Part shown: positions 10,855 to 18,013 of the stretch, piece after piece
Position numbering within the stretch: position 1 is the stretch's first letter
Layout of the letters: each line of letters starts with the position of its first letter
Source: Planctomycetota bacterium
GTDB lineage: Bacteria; Planctomycetota; UBA1135; GCA-002686595
Length of the DNA: 33,779 bases
Reading direction: 5' to 3'
NCBI GenBank assembly: GCA_016795205.1
Contig: JAEUHZ010000039.1
Location: forward strand, 1 to 33,779
Translations under genes and position numbers: made by a program
The notes under the pieces: generated by a model
The model's database searches: none
What the model was told of the DNA's origin: nothing
The model's input: only the letters and a program-made list of their open reading frames with translations

Positions 10855-12471
10855 ATGAGACTGCAGACCCTGAGCTTCGCGTTGGCCCTGCTGGCACCAC
10901 TGGCCGGTGCCCAGGCGGACACCACGCCGCCCGCGTTCCTGGCGCAACCGGTCGTGACGCTGGGAGCGAACCCCGCCGCACCCCTGACCGCGCGCGTGCA
11001 GCTCGCCACGGACGAGCCCGTGATCGTCGAGATCTTCGTGCGCGAGCCTGCGCGCAGCTTCAGGTTCCTGGCGACGAACACGTTCGCGACGACCCACGAC
11101 CTGCCGCTCGTCGGCTTCCGCCCGGGACGCACCCACCGCGTGAACGTGGCCGTGCGGGACGCGGCCGGGAATCGCACGGCGTGGGGCGGCGGGTTCGTGC
11201 TGACGACGCCCGCGCTGCCGGCGAACTTCCCGCCGTTGAACGTGACGACGAGTGCGCCGGCGCTCATGGAGCCCGGCGTGACGCTGACCGGGTTGCGCTG
11301 GTCGAGCCCGACACTCCCGGGCACGGGCACCTACTGCGTCTACCTCGACGCGGAGGGGCAGGTCGTGTGGCTCTACGAGACCCCGCTGGGCCTGCGCGAC
11401 GTGACCCGCCTGCGGAACGGGAACCTGCTGATCCACGCCAACAACCGGCTGGCTCAAGAGGTCGACCTGTTCGGGACGGTCGTGACGCAGTGGTACGCGG
11501 CGCGCCTGGGCGCAGCCGGAGCGCCGCCGGGGGCGATCCTGGTCGACTGCGACAGCTTCCACCATGAGCTCCATGAGCTTCCGGCCGGCGAGGTCGCCGA
11601 CTTCATCGCGCTCTCGACCGAGTTGCGCACGTTCCCGAACTACCCGGCCAGCGAGACGGACCCGACGCAGACGATCCCCAGCGCCAACGTGGTCGGCGAC
11701 GTGGTCGTCGAGTTCCGGCGGGACGGCTCCCTCGTCCGCGAGTACAGCACGTTCGAGAACCTCGACCCGTACCGCCTGGGGTACATGTCCCTCGCCGGGA
11801 TCTACAACCAGTTGTACGGCGGCGTGCTGACCTTCGATTGGTCGCACGGCAACGCCGCGACGGTCGACCCCACCGACGACACGTGGGTGATCTCGCTGCG
11901 TCACCAGGACGCCGTCGTCAAGGTGCGGCGCTCGGATCACTCGATCGTTTGGATCCACGGCCCGCACGACGCGTGGAAGGCGCGTTGGCAGCCGTTCCTG
12001 CTGACGCCCCTGGGCGCGCCATTCGAGTGGCAGTTCCACCAGCATGCGTCGCGCACCTCGCCCGACGGCGTGCTGACGCTGTTCGACAACGGCAACTACC
12101 GCGCGGTTCCGCCGACGCCGGCGCCGCCGACGAGCCAGTGGTACAGCCGCGCGGTGCGCTTCCTCGTCGACCCGGTCGCCATGACGACGACGCAGGTCTG
12201 GGAATGGCGCGACTCGACGCCGTTCTTCTCGGGGCAGTTCGGGGACGTGGACCCGCTCCCGCTGACGGGCAACCAGCTCGTCACCGATGGCGCGAAACAG
12301 GTCCCGGGACTGAACAAGTCGTACTCGCGCCTCGTCGAAGTGCGGTCGGCCGGGCCGGGCTCGCAGATCGTGTTCGAGGTCATCGTGAACGATCCCAGCC
12401 TGCCGGTGACGAGCCCGTACAACTGGAACCTCTACCGCGCCGAGCGCTACAGCCGCCCCTACCCGTTCTGA
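10855..12471 (+). CDS. Secreted arylsulfotransferase (ASST) family protein (538 aa)
   Basis: The N-terminus (MRLQTLSFALALLAPLAGAQA) is a signal peptide. Residues about 24-120 form a beta-sandwich with a fibronectin-like pattern ending in VAVRDAAGN. The rest is the beta-propeller of the PQQ-independent arylsulfotransferase family. DWSHGNAATVDPTDDTW (H331) and ISLRHQDAVVKV (R349, H350) match the conserved catalytic region. FQFH-type FEWQFHQHASRTSPDG supplies H395 and H397, and GNQLVTDG closes the fold. Family members move sulfate between phenolic compounds in the periplasm through a sulfohistidine. No dedicated Dsb pair lies nearby, unlike in the enterobacterial ASST operon. Some environmental homologues have no tested activity, so the exact reaction is uncertain. 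A strong hairpin follows at 12488-12525. Confidence 0.85.
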   Translation: MRLQTLSFALALLAPLAGAQADTTPPAFLAQPVVTLGANPAAPLTARVQLATDEPVIVEIFVREPARSFRFLATNTFATTHDLPLVGFRPGRTHRVNVAVRDAAGNRTAWGGGFVLTTPALPANFPPLNVTTSAPALMEPGVTLTGLRWSSPTLPGTGTYCVYLDAEGQVVWLYETPLGLRDVTRLRNGNLLIHANNRLAQEVDLFGTVVTQWYAARLGAAGAPPGAILVDCDSFHHELHELPAGEVADFIALSTELRTFPNYPASETDPTQTIPSANVVGDVVVEFRRDGSLVREYSTFENLDPYRLGYMSLAGIYNQLYGGVLTFDWSHGNAATVDPTDDTWVISLRHQDAVVKVRRSDHSIVWIHGPHDAWKARWQPFLLTPLGAPFEWQFHQHASRTSPDGVLTLFDNGNYRAVPPTPAPPTSQWYSRAVRFLVDPVAMTTTQVWEWRDSTPFFSGQFGDVDPLPLTGNQLVTDGAKQVPGLNKSYSRLVEVRSAGPGSQIVFEVIVNDPSLPVTSPYNWNLYRAERYSRPYPF

Positions 12472-12487
12472 TCGGCCCGAGAGACGC

Positions 12488-12525
12488 TCGAGGGCGGAGC
12501 CGCTCGCCGCGGGCTCCGCCCTCGA
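12488..12525. terminator. Perfect 14-bp stem hairpin between convergent genes
   Basis: TCGAGGGCGGAGCC (12488-12501) pairs perfectly with GGCTCCGCCCTCGA (12512-12525) around a ten-base loop. It starts 17 bases after the arylsulfotransferase stop and lies 17 bases beyond the end of the convergent DUF4870 gene. A bidirectional terminator is the obvious reading, although no T-run follows on either strand. Confidence 0.75.
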
Positions 12526-12541
12526 ACACCGGGGCCGCCGC

Positions 12542-13180
12542 TCAGACCAGGAAGCGAAACACCCAGGGGTAGCGGTGCTGATCACCACCCCAGGCGGCGA
12601 TGGCGGCCAGCACGCAGAGCACGGCGCCCAGGACGTAGGCGAACGGGACCAGTGGCGTGCTCACGCACGTCGCGCCCAGGAGCCCGATCGCGAGCCAGAA
12701 CGTGAGCTGCATGTTGAGTGCCTCGCGGCCCTGGTCCCTCATGAGCGGGTCGCGCGCGCGCCGCCAGATCCACAGCAGCGCGGTGAGCAGGACGCCGGGC
12801 GGGAACGGGATCAGGAACAGGAGGTGGGCCAGCGCGATCCAGGCCCGGCCGCGCGGGCGCGCCGCAGGCGGGACGGCGGGCTCGGATGCTGGCGGGGGTC
12901 CCGGAGGCGGCGGCGGCACCGGAGCGTCCGAGGCGCAGGGCTTGGCTCCGGGCGGCGTGCCGAGCGGCGCTCCCGGCTCCCCGGGGGGCCGCGCGTGCCC
13001 GCCGCCGGCGGTCGGGACGCTCGGCTCGGACTCGGCAGCGCGACCGCGCACCTCGAGCGCGGGGCCCGGCGCGGAGCCCGCCGCGAGCCGCACGGGCTCG
13101 ACGGGTACGGCCGGGATGCCAGCGCCGAAGGGCGTGGGCGCCGGCTCGGGGGGCGGCGTCGGGGTCGTGGTGTCAGGCAT
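12542..13180 (-). CDS. DUF4870 membrane protein with long proline-rich N-terminus (212 aa)
   Basis: Residues about 128-212 match the DUF4870 family: a first hydrophobic segment (WIALAHLLFLIPFPPGVLLT), the charged loop RRARDPLMRDQGREALNMQ, then two more membrane segments ending GGDQHRYPWVFRFLV. The loop with a conserved Asp/Gln-Gly before an amphipathic helix is typical of the family, whose function is unknown. Residues 1-127 are low complexity, rich in Pro, Ala and Gly, with seven consecutive prolines (PPPPPPP) near the end, and probably disordered on the cytoplasmic side. The start MPDTTTPTPP was chosen because the upstream frame is arginine-rich and overlaps the divergent dioxygenase region. 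CGACCCCC precedes the ATG. Confidence 0.8.
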   Translation of the reverse strand: MPDTTTPTPPPEPAPTPFGAGIPAVPVEPVRLAAGSAPGPALEVRGRAAESEPSVPTAGGGHARPPGEPGAPLGTPPGAKPCASDAPVPPPPPGPPPASEPAVPPAARPRGRAWIALAHLLFLIPFPPGVLLTALLWIWRRARDPLMRDQGREALNMQLTFWLAIGLLGATCVSTPLVPFAYVLGAVLCVLAAIAAWGGDQHRYPWVFRFLV

Positions 13181-13334
13181 GGGGGTCGCTCGCGAGCGGC
13201 GCGCTGCTACGGCGCGGGCTGGCCGTGATTTCGAGCCCGGCTCGCAACCGGCGCGGGGCTGCGCCGCGATGTCCCTCCACCGCTGCGACCTTGGACGTAT
13301 GGCCGAGTCCGGTCGCCCGCGTTCGACTCGGGAC

Positions 13335-13946
13335 ATGACCAGCGCGCGCTCCGCCCCTCGGACCCGGACCCTCGATGGCCTCGATCCGCGGCTGGCGGCC
13401 TACGTTGAGCGCGTGCGTGCCATCGCGCGCGAGCCGCTCTCCGACGTGGCCAAGTTGCGCCGCGTGCGGGAGGCCGCGCTCGAACTGGCGTCGGGGCCCG
13501 TGCGACTGGACCCCGCCGATCGCCAAGTGCGTGCGGATGCCTATGGGCGCAACCTGCTGTACCTCGATCCGGACACGGGCTTCGTGGTCATCGCCATGGT
13601 GTGGCCGCCGCGCACCGGCAGTGCGCCTCACGATCACGGGACCTGGGGCACGGTCGCAGTCATCGAGGGCGCCGTCGAGGTCACGAACTTCCAGCGGGAG
13701 GACGACGGCTCCTGGAGCGATCGCGCCGTGCTGGCGCAGACCTGCACCGTCCACGCCGAGCCCGGCGCCGTGGCGACCGTCCTGCCGCCGCACGAGGACT
13801 TCCACGGCGTCTACAACGCCTCGGATCATGCCCCGGCGGTCACGATCCACACCTACGGCAGCGAGCCGCGCGAGTTCCATCGCGTGAACCTGGCGACGGG
13901 CGTCGTGACGCTGGGGCGACTCGACTACGACAATCTGGGCGCCTGA
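13335..13946 (+). CDS. Cysteine dioxygenase-family cupin (203 aa)
   Basis: This is a small cupin iron enzyme. The metal ligands are H99 and H101 in PHDHGTWGTVAVIEG and H157 in EDFHGVYNAS. R72 (YGRNLL) aligns with the carboxylate-binding Arg of cysteine dioxygenase. Y174 in IHTYGSEP corresponds to the active-site tyrosine; the cysteine that cross-links to it in mammals is absent, as in many bacterial forms. The enzyme should oxidise a thiol such as cysteine or 3-mercaptopropionate to its sulfinic acid with O2. Arg rather than Gln at position 72 favours cysteine, but the GTWG motif also occurs in mercaptopropionate enzymes. An alternative ATG at 13299 would add 12 residues. No Shine-Dalgarno is seen. 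The secreted beta-helix gene follows after 123 bases. Confidence 0.85.
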   Translation: MTSARSAPRTRTLDGLDPRLAAYVERVRAIAREPLSDVAKLRRVREAALELASGPVRLDPADRQVRADAYGRNLLYLDPDTGFVVIAMVWPPRTGSAPHDHGTWGTVAVIEGAVEVTNFQREDDGSWSDRAVLAQTCTVHAEPGAVATVLPPHEDFHGVYNASDHAPAVTIHTYGSEPREFHRVNLATGVVTLGRLDYDNLGA

Positions 13947-14059
13947 ACGCGTCGCTGGCCTGGGACTACGCACTCCTTCACCGGCCGCCGTACTCGCACG
14001 GCGGTGTTCCAGGGGCGCGGATCTCGTGCTTCGATGGGCCGTCCTGTCCGAGCAGAGGC

Positions 14060-14064
14060 GGAGG
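14060..14064 (+). promoter_or_regulatory. Shine-Dalgarno GGAGG fixing the beta-helix protein start
   Basis: GGAGG lies five bases before the ATG at 14070. It supports this start over the upstream in-frame ATGs and contrasts with the many genes in this window that lack such a site. Confidence 0.75.
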
Positions 14065-14069
14065 TTTCG

Positions 14070-15614
14070 ATGCGTCTCGAACTCCTGTTCATCGCAGTCC
14101 TCGTCGCGGGCGGATCGCCGCGCGCCGCGATCATCCCCTTCTACGTCGATGCCCTGAATGGCAGCGACGCCAACAATGGCTCGAGTCCCGCGCTGGCCTG
14201 GAAGACGCTGACGCACGCGCTGAACGTCGTCGGCTCACCGCCGCCTCACAACATCCACGAGATCCGGCTGCTGCCAGGCGTCTACGACGAGGCCAACGGA
14301 GAGACGTTTCCGATCGTGTTGAAGCAGGGACGCTGGCTGGCGAGCGTCGCGGGCGCGCAGCCGACGATCCTCGGGTCGACGACGACGCCCGGGCCCATGC
14401 TGCGGATCCTGGTCGACACGCAGCCGGGATTCCCGACCCAGAACTCGGCGGTGCGTGGCCTGACCCTGCGGGGCGGCAATCCCTGCGTCGACGTGGACGA
14501 CTCCGGCGCGGGCCAGCCCCTGCAGCAGTACGTGATCTTGGAGGGCATCGAGTTCGCCTACGCCCCCGGACCCAAGCTGCGGGTGTTCCAGCGCAATCTG
14601 TCCAACGTGACGCTCGTCCGCTCGCACTTCAGCGCGCCGGCTTCCCACATGGGGATCGAGGTCCTCGCTGGTGATCTGCGCGTGGAGGACGCCGAGTGGG
14701 ATTGGGCGGCGCCCTTGGCGCACGTGGCGACCGTGCCCGCTGCCGGCGCCACCGTGAGCCTGCGACGCATTCGGGCCCGCGGCGGCAGCGGGCTTTCCAT
14801 CGAGCCGCAGGCCGGCAGCCTCGCGACCAGCGTGCGACTCGAGGACTCGCATCTGTCCCAGACCACGAACGCGGCCGTGCGCGCCGTCGGTGCGGCCGGG
14901 AGCGCACTCGAACTCGTCGTCGAACGCAGCACGATCCGCGGCGCACTGGGGGGTGGCGTGGTCGCAGCGGGGTGCGCGCTGACGCTGCACGACTCGATCC
15001 TGTGGGGCAGCGCCGGAGACGTGCGTCTCGAGTCGCCCGCGCCCAGCGTGAGCGCGGCGTGGTGCCTGATCGGCGACGGGACCTTTGCCGGGCAGAGCGG
15101 GTGCTTCGCGGCCGATCCGCTCTTCCGCGCCGACGGCACCCTGAGTGCCTCGAGTCCGGCGGTCGACGCCGCCGACCCGGCGTCGAGCATGGCCACGCTC
15201 GACCTCACCGGCAGGTCGCGCGGCGTGGACGGCGACTTCGACACCCTGCGCCACCCGGACCTGGGCGCGGTCGAGTTCCGGCCGCTCGAGGTCGGCCCCG
15301 TGAACCCGGGTGGCACGCTGCTCGTGTCGGCCTCGGGGCCCGAGGGGGCGCCAGTGCAAGTCTGGTGGACGCGCGGGCACCTCTCCCCGGCGCCCTACGC
15401 GACCTCGTTCGGTCTCATCGAGCTCCAACGCGACCGCGCTCAGCTCCTCACGAGTCTTCTCGCCGGGGATGCGACGGCTGTCATCTGGATGCGCGCGGTG
15501 CCGGCCGATCCCGCGCTGGTCGGGCGCACGTTCGCGTTCCAGGCTCGCGTCGCCACGGGCTGGACGCCGACGGAGGCCTGGACGAACGCGGTCCAGGTCA
15601 CGGTCACCCCTTGA
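14070..15614 (+). CDS. Secreted right-handed beta-helix protein, DUF1565-like (514 aa)
   Basis: A signal peptide (MRLELLFIAVLVAGGSPRAA) precedes YVDALNGSDANNGSSPALAW at residues 25-44, the usual opening of DUF1565-type parallel beta-helix proteins. Residues about 60-400 hold irregular coils (LRGLTLRGG, VILEGIEFAY, VTLVRSHFSA, VRLEDSHLSQ, LTLHDSILWGSAG) that fit a pectate-lyase-like solenoid. GRSRGVDGDFDTLRHPDLGAVEF near residue 400 is the common end of such helices. Residues about 415-514 form a separate beta-rich module with VPADPALVGRTFAFQARV near its end, resembling C-terminal modules on other planctomycete secreted proteins as I recall them. The substrate is unknown; polysaccharide binding or surface structure is plausible. 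Confidence 0.85.
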   Translation: MRLELLFIAVLVAGGSPRAAIIPFYVDALNGSDANNGSSPALAWKTLTHALNVVGSPPPHNIHEIRLLPGVYDEANGETFPIVLKQGRWLASVAGAQPTILGSTTTPGPMLRILVDTQPGFPTQNSAVRGLTLRGGNPCVDVDDSGAGQPLQQYVILEGIEFAYAPGPKLRVFQRNLSNVTLVRSHFSAPASHMGIEVLAGDLRVEDAEWDWAAPLAHVATVPAAGATVSLRRIRARGGSGLSIEPQAGSLATSVRLEDSHLSQTTNAAVRAVGAAGSALELVVERSTIRGALGGGVVAAGCALTLHDSILWGSAGDVRLESPAPSVSAAWCLIGDGTFAGQSGCFAADPLFRADGTLSASSPAVDAADPASSMATLDLTGRSRGVDGDFDTLRHPDLGAVEFRPLEVGPVNPGGTLLVSASGPEGAPVQVWWTRGHLSPAPYATSFGLIELQRDRAQLLTSLLAGDATAVIWMRAVPADPALVGRTFAFQARVATGWTPTEAWTNAVQVTVTP

Positions 15615-15661
15615 GGGGCGGCTCGACCCCGGCCCGCGCGAGGTACAGCCTGGAACGTCCC

Positions 15662-16180
15662 TCAGTCACCGAGCTCGCGCGACAGGATCCGCACGTGGCG
15701 CAGCTCGCCGAACTTCTCCATCACGTTCCGTAGCACGCCGACCGTCTGGAAGCCGAGGGCCTCGTGCAGGCGGATGCTGGCCGCGTTGTCCTCGGTGGGC
15801 CGCGCGATGACCAGGCGCACGGGCGTGTCGCGCAGGGCGCGCGCCAGCAGGTCGACCATCAGCGCCCGGCCGATCCCGCGGCCGTGGCGCGCGCGATGGA
15901 CGTAGACGGAGCTCTCGGCCGCACGCCGGTAGGCCTGGCGCGGCGACCAGGGCGACAGGCCCGCCCAGCCAGCCACGAAGCCGTCGGCCTCGCTGGCGAC
16001 CACGAGTGGATGGAGGTCGGGCGCGTGGCGCGCGAACCAGGCCTCGCGCTCGTCAGGTGTGAACGGGACGGTCTGCGCCGTGGCCGTTCCGTGCAGCACC
16101 TCGTGGTCGTAGATGGCGAAGATCCCCGCCACGTCCGCGGGCGTCGCGAGGCGGATCGTCACGGGTTCGGCGCGCTCCAT
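15662..16180 (-). CDS. GNAT N-acetyltransferase, phosphinothricin-acetyltransferase-like (172 aa)
   Basis: The GNAT fold spans the whole protein. SVYVHRARHGRGIGRALMVDL (residues 91-111) is the acetyl-CoA pyrophosphate-binding motif with R/Q-x-x-G-x-G/A character, and NAASIRLHEALGFQTVGVL is the conserved C-terminal helix-strand. SPWSPRQAYRRAAESSVYV matches the Pat/Bar subgroup, whose members acetylate amino-acid-like amines such as methionine sulfone or phosphinothricin. The usual K-x-x-x-W-x-D ending is replaced by KFGELRHV, so the acceptor may differ. It starts five bases after the stop of the agmatinase-family gene, so the two form an operon, and the acceptor could be a product of that hydrolase. 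Confidence 0.88.
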   Translation of the reverse strand: MERAEPVTIRLATPADVAGIFAIYDHEVLHGTATAQTVPFTPDEREAWFARHAPDLHPLVVASEADGFVAGWAGLSPWSPRQAYRRAAESSVYVHRARHGRGIGRALMVDLLARALRDTPVRLVIARPTEDNAASIRLHEALGFQTVGVLRNVMEKFGELRHVRILSRELGD

Positions 16181-16185
16181 GGCGC

Positions 16186-17241
16186 TCAGCGCGTGGCGAG
16201 CGCGGCGCCGATCAGCTTGTAGAGCAGCCGCGCGCCCACGATCGCGTCCCACGCGTCCTCCTCGTCGTCGGTCGCGCCGGGAGAGACCTCGTTCAGGTCG
16301 AGACCCACGACACGCTTCTCCGACTTGGCCAGCTCCTCGAGCCACATGCAGGCCTCGTGCCATGTGAGACCGCCCGGCACGGGCGTGCCCGTGTTCGGGC
16401 ACAGCGCGGGGTCGAGGCCATCGACGTCGAACGTGACGTGAACCTGGGCTGGAAGCTCGGCGATCGTCCGGCGCGCCAGCTCGCGCAGGTTGGCGCCATC
16501 CAGCTTGGCGCGCGCCCAGTCCGCGTCGAACAGCGTCGCGATGCGGCCCCGCGAGGCTTGGATCATCGCCAGCTCGCGCTCGCCGTAGTCGCGGATGCCC
16601 ACCTGCACGATCCTGGCCACGCCGTCGAGGCGCGTGGCGACGTTGTGGAGGATCGAGGCGTGCGACCAGGTGAAGCCCTCGTACGCGTCGCGCAGGTCGG
16701 CGTGCGCGTCGAAGTGCAGCACTCCCACGCCCGGATGGCGCTCGGCCACCGCCTGGATGGCGCCGAACGGCGTGGAGTGGTCGCCGCCGAGCAGCACGGG
16801 CAACTGGCCCGCGCCCAGCGCCCGGTCGACCTCGCCGCGCACGAGCTCGTTGAGCTCCGCTCCGATCGCGTTGACCCGCTCCAGGTCCTTCGCGAGTCCC
16901 TTGCGGCCCGCGATGCGCCCGCCGACCGCGATGATCCGGTCGGCGCGCTCGCTGGCCTTCTGGTTCAGGCGCCGAACGCGCGGATCGGGCTCGACCCAGG
17001 CGATGCCGCGCCGCCAGAAGTCGCCGAACTGCGCGTCGTGCAGGTCGACCTGCCGGCTGGCGCGCAGCACGGCCGCGGGACCCTGGGCGGCGCCCTTGCG
17101 ATAGCTCGTGGTTGCGTCGAACGGCACCGGGATCACGAGCGCCGCGGCGCGCTCCAGGTCGGCCGGCAGGCCGAAGATGCCGCTGTCGTCGAGGGCGGCG
17201 GCGTCGGGATCGAAGGGGGTCGGAAGGGCTTTCTCGGCCAT
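16186..17241 (-). CDS. Agmatinase/arginase-family ureohydrolase (351 aa)
   Basis: The binuclear manganese site is complete: H155 (GGDHS), D178, H180 and D182 (HFDAHADLRD), and D272 and D274 (FDVDGLDP). The enzyme should hydrolyse a guanidino group to urea plus an amine; agmatine to putrescine is the textbook case. The subgroup with FDPDAAALDDSGIFGLP at the N-terminus and an extended loop at about residues 85-125 is seen in several phyla, and its substrate is not firmly known, so I do not name it speB. Start MAEKALPTPF was chosen because the 44 upstream residues are not conserved in character. CCCGCC precedes the ATG. It is the first gene of an operon with a GNAT acetyltransferase and is divergent from the sigma factor gene. 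Confidence 0.9.
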   Translation of the reverse strand: MAEKALPTPFDPDAAALDDSGIFGLPADLERAAALVIPVPFDATTSYRKGAAQGPAAVLRASRQVDLHDAQFGDFWRRGIAWVEPDPRVRRLNQKASERADRIIAVGGRIAGRKGLAKDLERVNAIGAELNELVRGEVDRALGAGQLPVLLGGDHSTPFGAIQAVAERHPGVGVLHFDAHADLRDAYEGFTWSHASILHNVATRLDGVARIVQVGIRDYGERELAMIQASRGRIATLFDADWARAKLDGANLRELARRTIAELPAQVHVTFDVDGLDPALCPNTGTPVPGGLTWHEACMWLEELAKSEKRVVGLDLNEVSPGATDDEEDAWDAIVGARLLYKLIGAALATR

Positions 17242-17371
17242 GGCGGGCGCTGGGGATAGCCGCCGGCCGCCCGCGGCACAACCCGCGCGTGACTTGGCTG
17301 GCCAAATCGCTATTGCTGCCAAGAGGTTCTCGGGGCTCGTCGTTCGAGCCCGCGGAAGATCTCCCGGACGC

Positions 17372-18013
17372 ATGCTCGAACCTTCCGACGGCTCGCTGCT
17401 CGAGGCCCATCGCCGGGGAGACCCCCGGGCGTTCTCCGAGCTGGTCCGGCGGCACGAGCACGCGCTCCTCAGTCACGCCCGAGCCCTCCTGGGGCGCGGT
17501 GCCGGGCACGAGGACGCCGTCCAGGAGGCCTTCCTGCGACTGGCCCAGACTCCGCCGGCGCTCCCCGCAGGGGTGCGCGGCGATCCGGGCGCGGAGCGCG
17601 CGCATCTGGGTGCGTGGCTCTCCACGGTGACGAGGAACCTGTGCATGGACACGTTGCGGAGCGAGACACGCAGGCGGCGGCGCGAGGCGGCCGCGGCGGA
17701 GACCGAAGGGGGCGGCGACGCGGGCCTCGCGCGCGTCGAGGAGCAGGACACCCGCGATGCCGTGCGGCGCGAGCTCGAGCAGCTCCCCGCCGACCAGCGT
17801 GAGGTGCTCGTGCTGCGACTCGTCGGCGACCGCTCCTACAAGGAGATCGCCGCGATCACGGGCCGCAAGATCGGCACCGTGGGCTGGCTGATCAGCGTCG
17901 GCCTCCAGCAGCTCGCCGAGCGGCTGGGGCCGGTCGTGGCGGTGGATTCGGCAAGAACGGCGGGAGCGGCGCCGTCTGTTTCCTCGGGAACGACACGAGG
18001 AGGAGCGCGATGA
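17372..18013 (+). CDS. ECF-type RNA polymerase sigma factor (213 aa)
   Basis: Sigma-2 region: residues about 16-105, with GDPRAFSELVRRHEHALL, the DAVQEAFLRL motif (48-57) that contacts core polymerase and the -10 element, and AWLSTVTRNLCMDTLR. Sigma-4 region: about 134-186, with LPADQREVLVLRLVGDRSYKEIA and a helix-turn-helix that reads TGRKIGTVGWLISVGLQQL. About 20 extra residues (PPALPAGVRGDPGAERAH) lie between the DAVQEAF helix and the AWL helix. The last 27 residues are a disordered tail. The stop overlaps the start of the next gene (ATGA, 18010-18013), so the sigma factor is made with its probable anti-sigma partner. The regulon is unknown. Confidence 0.93.
   Translation: MLEPSDGSLLEAHRRGDPRAFSELVRRHEHALLSHARALLGRGAGHEDAVQEAFLRLAQTPPALPAGVRGDPGAERAHLGAWLSTVTRNLCMDTLRSETRRRRREAAAAETEGGGDAGLARVEEQDTRDAVRRELEQLPADQREVLVLRLVGDRSYKEIAAITGRKIGTVGWLISVGLQQLAERLGPVVAVDSARTAGAAPSVSSGTTRGGAR
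17999..18003 (+). promoter_or_regulatory. Shine-Dalgarno GGAGG for the anti-sigma/VWA gene
   Basis: GGAGG, within GAGGAGGAG, lies six bases before the ATG at 18010 and inside the end of the sigma factor gene. It allows independent initiation as well as coupling. Confidence 0.75.

Noticed and set aside
17242..17371. A sigma-70-type promoter between the agmatinase-family and sigma factor genes (TTGGCT ... TATTGC)
   Set aside because: The two boxes are only 11 bases apart, which is too close, and no other pair stands out.
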